A stretch of 64,000 nucleotides of DNA from Trebouxia sp. TZW2008 (taxonomy: Eukaryota > Chlorophyta > Trebouxiophyceae > Trebouxiales > Trebouxiaceae): the NCBI GenBank assembly GCA_002118135.1, contig BDIU01000034.1, positions 1 to 64,000 on the forward strand, given 5' to 3'. The notes beneath the pieces were generated by a model that did no database searches, was not told the DNA's origin, and saw only the letters and a program-made list of their open reading frames with translations. The translations under genes were made by a program, and so were the position numbers. Shown here one piece after another: positions 36,140 to 47,800 of this stretch (position 1 is its first letter; each line of letters opens with the position of its first letter).

Positions 36140-36354
36140 ATGATCTACGACGTGAACTCTGCGCTGTTCCGCTCTTTTCTGGGAAGCGGCGGAGCAAGTC
36201 ATGGACCTGCACCAAAGTAGGGTGTGTTCACTTTTGCTCTCAACAAGTCCTGACGCACCATAGCGATGCATTAAACATTGCTTGATGCAGGAGGGATAAC
36301 AGGAAGCAACCTGGAGAAGGCAAGAAGGACAACAAGCCAGCCATGATGGAATGA
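36140..36354 (+). CDS. 46-residue conserved-looking small protein
   Basis: Two exons, 36140-36216 and 36291-36354, joined in phase across a 74-base GT-AG intron. The protein starts MIYDVNSALFRSFLGSGG and ends in a lysine-rich segment, KKDNKPAMME. Pattern memory says that similar short proteins, with a FRSFL motif and a charged tail ending in KPVM-like residues, exist in land plants, without a function I can name. It is easily missed by length cut-offs. It has no membrane segment or signal peptide. Confidence 0.6.
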
Positions 36355-38064
36355 CCAGAGACCTAGCTGTGAAGCTCAGCTGATGTCGAGCTGTCTGCCT
36401 GACTTGATGGAGCCAACATTACAGTCTGCAGCCAAGATATGCCGTTGCACTCAGGGTGTAGAGCATGCCAGCTTGAACACATGAGTCCTCCGATAATGCT
36501 GTGAACAATCATTGAACAGTGATGTTCGATAGTGCCCATTTACCTGATGTTTTGTCACTCTAGTGTGCACACATTCGCAAGCAAGACCCTGCGGCTGTTG
36601 CATCATGACCTTAAGCATAGACTGACGGACAAAGCATTGGCCAGCACAGTGACTTGCTCAAAGGTTTTTGTTCAGCAGCCATCTGACAATTCAAAAGCTG
36701 TCACACCGTATCAGGCCTGCTTGGAGTTTCATCAAAGGATCAAGATGTCTGCAGACTTTGCATGCCTTGTAACAGTAACACATGTTCCTGACTCAGTTGT
36801 ACCAGAATCCCTGTAGTGCATTAGTGCTGCAATGCAAGTTTACATGTGAGGCTGCTTTGCTGCAAATGTGCCGTCTTCAACAGGCCAATAAACTGGTTGA
36901 TCTGGCATGATGAGTTGATTGTGATTTTCTGCCAGCTGGTCTGCCTGCAAATTTTGCTAAGCTGCTTTGTGTGCATGTATGCCACCATCAATGATGCAGC
37001 TCTGCAGCAGCAACAGCATAAGTTGTTCAGCACATGCAGTAAATCTGTGCAAGCCTGTTGTTCCACACTCTGCAAGCACAACAAGTGGTGACACACATAT
37101 ATATGCATGCCTTCAGTTTGCACTATCTCTGATCATACACAACACACACATACATCGAAACGCATATTACTCGGGCTTGAAGGCCTTGTTTGGTACATAT
37201 AGTCATCAAGCAATTGTCTTTCAACAACCTATTCTGTTCGCATGTTAAGTCACTTCAGAAAGTATAGTGACTGTACCTGCAGATCTGCTGATGCTGTGTC
37301 CTCTATGACAAGAGCATGTCATAATGTGTTTTGCACACACTCTGTTCAGCCTGCACCTGCTGTCTTGCCACAGCCACAGCCGGCCTGCAGATTTATTCAT
37401 TCGTCCAGAATGTATGCTAGACAGGCTCAGCAGGCCCAGCTAGGTACGAACTGGAGCAATCAACTTTCTCCAACCATTTTGGTCCTGAGCTGTCCTAAAG
37501 CATTTCTGTTGAGCGTGGAGGGAAGTGGGATGTAACATTGATAACGCTATTGTCCAAATGACTGTTTTTAAATCAATAGCACACTGCTTGCGATTTGCAT
37601 GGCTTGCAGCACAGATTGTAGTAAGCAATGTGGACAGCAGTAGTTGCAACTTGTTGAACAAAGCATTGTTGCAGCAACTGAACGCAGTTGCACATGGTGA
37701 AATGATGAATCTTGCCAGCAGCTCAGTCAGCAGTACAAGACACTCACACAGCATTATGAGCAGCAGCAACTATAAAACCTATTGTGCGGCATATGCATCA
37801 GCTTAGGTGTGAGTGATGTCACAGCTACTCTCATGCCCAAGTAACCTCTGAGTCTCAATCTTGCCAACATAGTAATAGCATAGGAACATAGCATACCTGC
37901 TCCCAGCAAGTAGAGCATTGCAGGTTCAGCAGGCACAGTTCAGGATAGCACATTCAATGCCAGATAGCGCTTTCACTGTGAGGAACCTACGTCCGTTTGC
38001 AATTGCACATCGTGAATTGATCACTAATGCTACCAGAAGCCCCAGCAAGTAGAGCAGTGCGGGT
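36355..38064. other. repeat-rich non-coding region
   Basis: No gene is firmly supported. A 95-codon + frame at 36532-36816 (ending VTHVPDSVVPESL) has no known family and may be chance or a 3' UTR. From about 37190 to 37860 the sequence carries three segments that also occur elsewhere in the window: near 27032-27090, 49250-49345 and 12714-12770. A further block, 37885-37960, resembles 38040-38100. Confidence 0.5.
37190..37860. mobile_element. candidate non-autonomous repeat element or repeat mosaic
   Basis: Three pieces are shared with distant sites on the same strand: 37190-37245 with 27032-27090, 37395-37490 with 49250-49345 (containing GCTAGACAGGCTCAGCAGGC in both), and 37805-37860 with 12714-12770. 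No transposase or reverse transcriptase is present, and no terminal repeats were seen. The call rests on dispersed similarity alone. Confidence 0.45.
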
Positions 38065-41000
38065 TCAGCAGGCATGGTTCAGGATAGCATGTTCACTGTG
38101 AGGAATCTGCAAGCTTTGCCTGCCACAGTCAGACATTGTCACGACAGCTGATCATACCTGCACAACTTTCTACTTTCTTCTGTATGGAGGTTGCAGGTGC
38201 CACTGAGGTCAATGGCAGGGCCTTGACTGTCCTGGAAATTGCACTTTTGCAGTCTAAACTGACTGCTGTCCATGCCAACAATACATTCTGCTTCATTTGC
38301 CTTGAACTGACACCTGTCACAACACAGCAATCAGTGGTCAAATTGTGTGATATGTTGTTTCAATTTGTTTCAGCAGTGATATTGAAGAGGCTGTGATGAT
38401 CCTCTGCAACATGCAGATGATGCTCTTGAACATGCGGTCACATCGCAATGCCCAAAATTATTACTGCGCACTGACATGCATGTGATGCTCTGCATCATGT
38501 CCACTGCACCCACCCAGTGCAATGACCATGCTGCGTGTCAGTGATGAACATAGAGATGAGCACCGGCTGTGTATGAGAAGAAAATGCTGTCTTGGTCTGT
38601 ATATGCATACAAATCCACCTGTACACAAAGGAATGCACATGAGAGATGCGTTTCACCTGGTCAGACGAAGTTCAGCTGAATCTGCAGCCCAACAAGCTGG
38701 CTGTCCACACTTTTTGAAGGAGCAGCCCTCAAGGGTAGTGACGCTCCGCCCAGAGGCACGCAGGCCACACTTCCGGCCAGTGAATGAACAATTTACAAAC
38801 GTTGGCTGGGACTGCTTGCACACATTGACAGCATCATCTCCACTGCAACTGCACAGATGAACATTGCTCTGGCTCTCTCACGACAAAATTCCTCAAGTGC
38901 CGTGTTTCCCATCATGTGCATATCTTCAATGAGGAGGCAAGGCAGACAATTGAATTCTGACAAAGCAACACATTGCAGCACCCCATGTGACTTGCATGAC
39001 ATGACATGCTTCTGTGCCTGATGTAGCAGATGTTGATGTGGAGACATGCAGTGTTGCAGCAACTGACAAGGGTGGCACAAAGTCAACCTAGCAAGCACAC
39101 AATTTTACAATTGCTTCAATTTTGTGCTATGCTTCTGTACCTAGCACAGCAATCTACATTGGTGGTACATCATGCTTCCTGATACAGCAATTCTTCATGA
39201 GGGGACAGAGCCTGTCAGTGCCAGTACAAGGATGGCACAAACCCAACCAAGACATCAACTCCATTGGTCCAAATGGTATGCTGTGCTTCTGCAGCTGATA
39301 GAGCAAGCTTTGATGAAGGTATGCTGTGAGTTTGTATCTGATAGAGCAAGTTCTGATAAGGAGGCAGACTTTGTTTGTGCCAAGCAGCACAACATTTCAC
39401 TGACTTGAATGGTATGCCCTGGTTTTGTACCTCTGGAGCATTTTTTGATGAGAGGGCAGACTTTGTTAGTGCCAGTGACAAGGATGGTACCATAACACTC
39501 AAGCAAGACATCAATTCCACTGGCTTGAACAATATGTTGTGCTTTTGTACCTGATACAGCAAGCTTGCAAGAAGATGTTTTACTTGCGAAGATGTGATAC
39601 CTATACATCCGTACCTAATAGAGCAGTTCTGCATGAGGGGACAAACTTTGTTGGTGCCAGTGACAAGGATGGCCTCCCTGAAGCCAGTCATGTCCACTCC
39701 TAGGTTCATGACGACAGCGCTGTGGCTGATGCGGAATGCGGGGCAGTTGGCACGGTGGTCAAGCTTGCATTCACCTGCCTGACCTGCTCCCCTGATGAGG
39801 ATGCGCTTTGTGATATTGATAGTCTGCCTACACATGACAGCATGAGATGAGCACAATATGCAGCTTGCTTTTGCCTGTCTGACCTGCGCCCCTTATGAGG
39901 ATGCACTTTGTGATTACAAATTCCCTACATACAAAAAATAATATAGATCGTACTGCACATAACATAGGCATCACTTGGTGCAGGTATGTGGAGCAGCTCG
40001 CAGAAGCCAGCAGCACCTGCAGCTTGCTCCCTGTTTTATGCACCTGCTGATTATATTGCTTCACACGACATCCATGCTGTCGCTTGCCACTTTGGTATAC
40101 TGCTGCTGTCAGCTTGCAATGCAAGCAGAGACCACCATCCTGACCAAGTCAACTTATTTTGGTACAATCAATCGCCATCAGCACAGCGCTGTACGTAGTC
40201 AGGGACTTGACAGCTTCAGCAAGCTTTTGTTCGGGATAGGGAATAGCACTAAAGGCTCACCCCATGCCATTGTGAATGCCTGGTTGCAAGATGATCTGAT
40301 CACCCTCCCTGGCTGCCTGCACAGCTGCCTTCAAGGATCTGAAGCTTGTATGCTGGAGTGGGCCTGCACATACAGGTCTAGCATACATTCCTTTGTGGAT
40401 GTTGGGGGCAGTCTTCTGGACCTAGCTTGTTCTACAGGAAATGCATGGGTCCATTCCAGCTTCCAGGAGGTAGCCAGTGCAGTATTCGACGGCAGGATCT
40501 CAGGCAATGGCTGGCACCATAGTTGCTTGCACAAAAGCTGAGTCAATCAAACAAGTAGCAGGGCGATATTTTTGCTTGGCCACAATCTGTTACTGTGCGT
40601 GGGATGAGATACCTGATGGCTTGCATGTCACAATTGCACCATTTTTGGATGACTGTATGGCATCAGCACTGTATTGGTCGGATAATTGCAAGGGGGCTTG
40701 AGGGGGTTCAAGCCCATCCAGCAGGGGGTCCTCTGGGGCGGGTTTGCCCAACCAAGCATCATTGCCAGCACTGGGTACCTGCGCATACAATTGTCTTGTG
40801 AAACACTTGGTCTATATGAAAACCTTTCGTGACAGTGAATGTTGACAGCATTTTGTGACACACTTTTTTTTGGGGTACTTCTGATTCATGACAGCCTGCA
40901 GCCATAGCCAGGGAGGACATTACCGACAACCCTCAGCAGCGATGATGGCAAGGCTTAAGGGGCTGCACATCCATGACTTAGCTGGCAGCAGCTCCTGGTA

Positions 41001-42232
41001 AGCAGTGCATCCGGCTGGTGTTTCAGACTACCAAATGTCTCATTTGGTCACTTCAGTTGGCATGCAGTATCTGGTCACGCAGCATGTTGCAATGTGGGTA
41101 CAAAGATTGCATGTTCCAGAGTGTCTGATGAGGATCATACATGATGACAGGTAAGTTTGTTCATGCTTGGTTCAGTTCTGGAACAAGCAATCTGTCATGG
41201 CTGCCTGACCTGCAGCACCTGACCATCAAAGCCAGAGTAGTCCCCTTTCAAAGCCCCTTCAATTGCAATCTTGTCCATGAGCATTGTGAAATCTGTGCTC
41301 CGGTCTGCCTTGATTCCAAGGGCTGCTTGCCCAGCTTTGGCGCTTTGCATAGCAGCCTTGAAGCGGCTCAAATGCATCTGGGCTTGAGCCAGCCTGTGGT
41401 GCGCTTTCAGCAGTTTTGGATCTGCCTCTAGAGCCAGTTTGGCGTCTATCATGGCCTGCGTCATCGATAAAGGCATGAGCATTGTAAACCAACAGCTCTT
41501 GATTGACTAAAGAATGGCAGGAGCAGGCATCATTAGCTGAACAAAGGCAGCTCTGTTGATACGCTAGGCACGTTGGAAGGAAACATGAGACGTAGGTGGT
41601 GCTCAAGTTGGCATCAAGGTTTGTATGGCAGGTGAACAGCGCAACGTGCAGGGACAACACTCATGGGTTGTGCTTGCATTGCAGCGTGGCAATTGCAATG
41701 CTTCATCCATGCGTATTGATACAGGGAACAACTTAAGTAGAATGAACTCAGTACTCACAGCAAAGATTTTATTTTGCTTGAGATTGGCCAAGGCTCTGTT
41801 GCAGTACAGTATTGCAAGTTGCTCATGTACTGCCTGTTCCTTCTTGGCAATGTCAATGGCTGTAGAGTACTCTGTCTCTGCCTGTTTGAAATGTCCTGCA
41901 TGTACAATGAGCGAATGAGCTGATCATGTGCAAAGCTCGTACATACAGCATAACGGTCTGCAGATGTAGGATTGCAACTGTTGAGTTGCTGTTGAACATG
42001 TGCATCCCTATGAGTCATGCTGCCATAGTCCTGTTTGCTTCATAATCATCACAGCTGTCACCAGCAGCAATGCAAATTGTATGTTGCTGAAGCAGTGGAG
42101 GAAGCTGCTGGATGACTAATCTTTTACGCTCTGACCTGACAGCATGTATGCCTTGGCCTTGATCTTTGCGGCTTCGGTATCCCGGGAAAAGCTTGCTGTG
42201 CTTGCGGCTCCTTCATCTTGGGCTGGATGCAT
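38065..42232 (-). CDS. TPR plus right-handed parallel beta-helix protein
   Basis: Nine exons in phase: 42232-42136, 41895-41759, 41455-41210, 40778-40613, 40363-40261, 39827-39615, 38848-38657, 38313-38158, 38095-38065, about 446 residues. Exons 1-3 encode tetratricopeptide-type helices (HFKQAETEYSTAIDIAKK, ILYCNRALANLKQ, AHHRLAQAQMHLSRFKAA). Exon 5 starts a beta-helix with AAREGDQIILQPGIHNG, and later exons give its turns (NITKRILIRGAG, SGDDAVNVCKQSQPTFVNCSF, CQFKANEAECIVG). Such beta-helices bind glycans or act as protein scaffolds; TPRs bind partner proteins. No signal peptide is visible, so a cytosolic scaffold is likely. The last exon and the start are less sure. Intron 39200-39600 carries copies of a beta-helix turn. 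Confidence 0.8.
39175..39640 (-). repeat. three or four copies of a beta-helix-turn exon end
   Basis: The end of exon 39827-39615, reading ILVTGTNKVCPLMQNCSIR before a GTAC donor, recurs at about 39515-39425 (ILVTGTNKVCPLIKKCS, donor kept), 39400-39340 and 39245-39180. Reading frames shift between copies, so they are intronic copies, though each could in principle add a helix turn if spliced in. Confidence 0.8.
39765..39945 (-). repeat. acceptor-side copy of the same beta-helix exon
   Basis: About 39876-39940 repeats 39769-39840, which covers the exon start (TKRILIRGAGQAGE) and its acceptor. The copy lies upstream on the transcript and reads TKCILIRGAGQTGK. Confidence 0.8.
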
Positions 42233-42899
42233 GGCGTCAGAAGCGTGACAGGTAGCCGGTTTCGAAAGGATGCTAGATCGATGATCACACAGGTGTGCCA
42301 AACCAGCTCGGACCTGAGGAAACTTTGTAATGAGTTGCAAGCTAGTGCAACCAAGCAAAGATCATCTCTGTATTGTCTGGTATCGACCGCGGTCGTCCCG
42401 GGCGTTTCAGTGCCAGCTGACCTTCTTGTCAGGTCTCATACAACTGGATCTTGACGGACATTGTGCCTGCTGTTCGACCGTTCCGTTCAGGGCTCACACC
42501 GGGTTGATCCTGCTTCTTTGACTGCGGCATCACTTCGCAGACTCGCCATCGGCCGTGAGATTGTCGAAACGTCCGAGAGTAACGCCACACAATAACGCTT
42601 GGCATTTGGTCATGACTCACCGCTATCGCCCTCAACGCCTAGATTAGTAAGCTTGCTGAAGTTCACAGCGATCACATGCCGCGCCTTTGAAACCTCTGAA
42701 GTTCAGAAGAGAGGGCGTTGCACACGCGGTCGCCAGCGATCGATCCGGCAACACATCAACCTCAGTCCTGAGCCCAGGGCCGAGATCGAAGCCTCGGCCC
42801 AGGGGACTGCAATCCGACGCGCTGTAGCATCCCTTGACGGTTTGCAAGTGGGGAGCTGCTGCAGAAACCTGTTAACGAGCACGTCTGTCGGGGACCATC
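42233..42899. promoter_or_regulatory. divergent promoter region
   Basis: Lies between the start codons of the TPR/beta-helix gene (-) and the small membrane protein gene (+). A non-coding 5' exon of the minus gene may lie here, since an acceptor-like CCTCAG precedes 42318. The + frame from 42599 has no start or splice support. Confidence 0.4.
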
Positions 42900-43600
42900 A
42901 TGATGGGGAAATGGAGCGCACAGGTGCTCGGGCTTCTGGTCGCTCTAGTCTGCTTGGGATCGTGCGTTCATGCCAGCGATCGCTCGCAACAGCGCACAGA
43001 TAGGCGCAGCACTGGTATGCTTCATAGTGTCGTCGAGGTCTTCGCGTTGCGCGCCGTGATAGCCATCCGTGCCAGTGCATCACTCTCACCTCAAGAAGCA
43101 TAAGTTGCCGATTGCCGAGGTCATTCGCCCGCGATCTCACCTGGCAACGACGCCTGTGAGATGCTGCTTTTGCCTGCACTTGCTTGTCCAACTGGTCTGC
43201 ACTGCCAAGGCAAGCAACCCTGTAAAAATTGCCACCACAGCTGGTTGAGCTTGCCTTGAGTGTCCGCTTGACCATTCTCAAACTTGGTGCAGGTGCAATC
43301 AGCAGTGACGATGTTCACCTGACAAGCCAATATGACAGTTTCAAACCAGTGCAAAACTGGCGCAAGCTGCTTCAAGCCCCAAATTTGAAAAGTTTGAACA
43401 GCACCCAGAGCAGGTTCCCACTTCATGCTAGATATGGTTTCAACACCAGCTTCAACACCAACCTGACTGCAGTTGCAAGTGGTGCTCGGGAGAAGTTTGC
43501 TGGGGCAGTAACAGACACACACGGTGGACATGGATACTTTTACCTTACAGTCATTCTGATCTTCTGCATTGTAGGCTTGACTTACATGATATACACATGA
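42900..43600 (+). CDS. small secretory-pathway single-pass membrane protein, unknown function
   Basis: Two exons, 42900-43014 and 43293-43600, joined in phase to give 140 residues. The N-terminus (GLLVALVCLGSCVHAS) is a classic signal peptide. The C-terminus has one hydrophobic span, YLTVILIFCIVGLTYMIY, ending three bases before the stop. That predicts a type I membrane protein with a lumenal or outside domain of about 90 residues and almost no cytosolic tail. Possible N-glycosylation sites are NST, NTS and NLT. I recognise no family. It faces away from the TPR/beta-helix gene. Confidence 0.62.
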
Positions 43601-44818
43601 GGTGTTGCAATGTCCTCCAGCACCTAGTGGTTCTGCTTGAGCAGCTGAATCCCAGTCTTGAAACTACTTTGACACACCATGGCCTGCCAGGGCCTGGGAT
43701 TTTTCATTCGTTTCCAGTGGACGCAATTTCAGCGCACACAATAGTCATTTGCAGCTGAGGTGTTCTGAGGCTGGATCCAGTTGGTTGACCGTTAAAGCGC
43801 TTGGCCGGGCACGCCCACTTACAATGAGTAGACTGCTTGCGTTTGATGCCAACATTGCGCCCTTGGCTGATTGACGTCACCTAGGCAAAACAGTAGGTGT
43901 GGGCAGCACAAGCATACACATTGGTAAATAAGTTGAACTTACTATTAACTTAGCAAGCGTACTAGAACTGTCTGAGAGATATTTCATCCAAGTCCCTCAT
44001 CAATCCTTGAGCGCAATCAGAAGAGTCTGGGAAGAAACATCCTTGATCAACTTCATGAAAGGGTCTGCGATGGTGTATGTGTTAGTGAGCTTTCGCTATG
44101 ACGCCTAACGGCGTAGACTTTTCTTTTCTTTTCTAGTGAGATTTGTAGACTTAGCAGAGGTGCATAACCCTTTTCAGCCTGTTGATTTTGATAGTACAAG
44201 CTTGTGCTTGAATTCACCCTAGCAAGAGAAGGCATCTGTAAGCTCATCATCAGCATTGACTGTGAGCATTATTCTCTCTATACACAGAGAAAAGCTGGCA
44301 GTTGAATTTGCTGCTGAACAAGCCGCAATAGCTGGCCTCGTTTTAATGATGACGCACGGTTTGATGCTTCGATCATCACTCCCATCTCAGTTCATGCTTA
44401 CTTTTGCCTGTCAAAGGCTCTGTAACATGATCAGCCAGCAGCAATGCAGGGTGACAGAGCAGTTGCTTGCAGCCTTGATGAAGTCGATGATTTGTGTGAA
44501 CGTCAAGAACCAACGTATGCTGCGAACGGCATTCCAAACAAACGACCATGTGTGTGTGAAAAGAGATTTGAGGCAGACGTTTCATTGAATGCCCAGCTGG
44601 GCTGACCGATGTTATGACCAGAAATTTTCATTTCTGTTTGTGCTATTCATATGCATCATATGTCAAAGCTACCCAATTTCGTCGTGACATTCTCTCAGAG
44701 AAACAACGCCAAAGCAAGCAGATCTCAACGTCATGATGTGCTATTGAGGTCCCTAGCTTTCACACGCATACTGTAGTAGCACTTAGTCCAGCCTCCCTAG
44801 CAAAGGTTATTAGTCTAG
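43601..44818. other. intergenic region
   Basis: A 110-codon + frame at 44256-44588 begins at a non-ATG codon and has no recognisable motif; I do not support it as a gene. A TTTTC run followed by TAG near 44110-44133 resembles a splice acceptor but has no exon. Nothing else is seen. Confidence 0.4.
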
Positions 44819-47800
44819 CTAATCAGTTGCAGAATCATCTCCAAGCGTTAGCAAGAATGTCTTGATTTCCATGGGGTTCAGGGTGACAGTCAGATCCTGA
44901 TTTGTGCACGTGCCCTTTGAGCATGCTACAACAGGATGCTGCAGCATCTGGACTGTCTCATCTGCAGCTTCGCCAGACAGGCTTTTGCCTGCTTGCCACT
45001 TCAAACGCTGCACATCGCTTTGTAGCTGATTGGCGCTGAGGGAAAGTTGAGACACCTCTAATAATTTCAGAGAGGTGAATAGATCCTGTAGCTTCACACT
45101 TGCTGGTTTGGCAAGATCGCTGTGCTCGTCCACCTGCACAAGATATCGAGGGTCAGCACAAGCCTGGCGATAAATAGATCTTATAGCTTCACACTTGCTG
45201 GCTTAGCAAGATTGCTGTCCTCGTCCACCTGCACAGAATATTGCGAGTCAACACAAGCCTGGCAGTAGATAGATCCTTAGCTTCACACTTGTTGGCTTGA
45301 GCAAGATCGCTGTGCTTGTTTTCTTACACAGACAATTGGCAGTCAACAGTTTGAGAGAGGTAAATCGATCCTATTGCTTTACGCTGGCTAGCAAAAACAC
45401 TGTGCTTGTCCATCTGCACAGAACACTGAGATCAGAGACGTTACAGCTGATTAGTAGAGAGATTGCAATGAGCATTGCGTCAGCTTTCCATTGACAGTCA
45501 ACACAAGCTTGGCAGATGCAAAGCATGTTTGGGCTTGGCATTAGTAGACGGAGTATTGTTGGCAAGATGACCACGAACACCCTGCTACGAACTGCTAACA
45601 TTCATCGACTCTTGCTTGGGCAGTTGGCATTCAACAGGCGACTTGGCGCAAGTTATGAGGCCTAATGGCCGATATGCAGCAAAATAAATTGAGACAACTT
45701 CAAGTCTCATGTCATGTATGCAAGCTTATGTCTTGCACCAGCGTGTCGACTCTGGTAAGCATTGCATGTACAGCAGTGGACAGAAATACCTCAGCATCAG
45801 GACACCCAACATAGCAACATCCTTGATGTAAGGACACGTCATGTAGGAACTCAAGACTCGGTTTTGACTGCAGTGGTGATTTTCAGTGGTTGTAGCGCTG
45901 TAAGGAATGAGCACCTCCCATCTAGCTAGCAATGTCTGTCACCCCATAGGCAGTCTTTAACAGTGGTGACTTGGACGACTGTCAAGTCATTTGTCCAAAG
46001 TGAGCAAGACAGTCATGCTAAGGTCATGGTGCTCGCATACCTGATACAGATGAGCCAACCGCAGCAGGGCTTTTCCCTCAGGACGAGCCTTGAGAGTCAG
46101 CAGATGCAGATTGAAGGGCAGGGCTGCTTTGACAGCGGAGTACTGCAAGACCAGGCCACTGTCTTGCAACTGCCCTGCCCTTGCCTCAGCTGGCAATGCA
46201 CCAAAAGACAGGATCAGGGGATCATTCAGACGCTGTTGCAAAGTGCGTCTGACCAGAGCTGCGCTGTTGGGATCCTGCATGACAGGCAGAGCATTGACAG
46301 TCAGCAGACGCAGATTGAATGCAGGGCTGCTTTGACAGCAGAGTACTACAAGTCAGGCCAGTTTCTTGCAACTGCCCTGCCCTTGCCTCAGCTGGCACTG
46401 CACCAAAAGACAGGATCAGGGGATCATCAGACGCTGTTGGAGAGTGCGTCTAAGCAATGCTGCACTGTTGGGGTCCTGAGGCATACCATTGCTTGTGTTT
46501 CATGACAGAGGACATGCTCACATCATTGACAATACTCATGAGAAATTACACATTGTAGCCTAGGCGCTAAGTGTGTGTGCCTCAAGTCACAGAGCACGAG
46601 CATATGTTGCGCAATGTAGCCGTAATGAGCCAAGTTCATGATCTGCAGTGTGAGCCAGTGCCGGCCCCCCGGCAGAGAGCCCCACAGAAGGCCACTTCAT
46701 ATAGCCACGCAAGGTCTTGTTCAGGGGGTCCCCAATCACTCCCCAGTCATCAAACCAGAATCCAATGAGATGACATGACATAGTGAGATGTCATGAGTGG
46801 CTGACCTGTAGTGTGAGCCAGTGCCTGCCCCTGGCAATGAGCCCCACAGAGGGGCAGTTCATGCAGCCCTGCATGGTCTCATTCAAGGGCTCCCCAACCC
46901 CTCTCCAGTCATCAAATAGGGTACGACGGTGCAGCATCACCTCCAATCCCCCACTATCCAAGGAGGCTCCCCCTTGGGCCCTGTCAGTCAGCACTGACAG
47001 CTCTGCCTTACTGTCCTGCAGTCACAGCAACAGCCAACTGAAGAATTTTGACCAGCAGGCTTACAACTGCGGCTACCTGCAGCATGCCTTGCAAGCCCCC
47101 ATTGCCCAGTGACCCCCCCTCCCTTCCCCTCCCCTCCCCTCCCCACCTCATCCCCCCCTTTGAGCCTTGTCAGTCAGCATTGACGGCTCTGCCTTGCTGT
47201 CCTGCAGTCCCACCACACACCCAGCCACACCCAAGTGAGTGTCAGTGACAAGCAGAAGACAGCGTTGCCTGCAGCATGCTGATTGACAGTGCCTGTTATG
47301 AGGCATGCATGTGTTGTACATGACTTTTGTTGTGCCTGACTCAGCCTGTTGATCACAATGTGGCAATAGGATGCCCTAACAAGGGGTGCTTGAACCCATC
47401 AACATCTGTGGCATTGGTTGTGGCAAGCTGGACGTACCTGAATGTAAGCTCCTGCTGTGAGAGGGTAGAAGTTGCCAGAGACTGGTTCTGTGACTGTCAA
47501 ATTCCAGGTAGGCCTGAAGTCTCGCACACGCTTCAGGTACTCTCTGCCATTGGAATCAGTGTAACAGGTGTCATCTGCAGTCACAGCAGGCTGATATCAT
47601 CTGAACCTTTGACACTTGTGTTGATGCTGTGGACGGCTGCAACTACCAGAGACAGGTTCTTTGATTGTCAGATTCCAGATAGGCCTGAAATCCCTGACAC
47701 GCTCAAGGTATTCTTGACCATTGGTATCAGTATAGAAGATATCATTTGCAGGAGGAATAAATCAGTGATCATCATACATGATGCTCAAAACACAGAAAAC

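Noticed and set aside
36532..36816. 95-codon + strand ORF as a separate gene
   Set aside because: No family motif, no splice evidence and a start in AT-rich flanking sequence. Kept only as a note in the intergenic entry.
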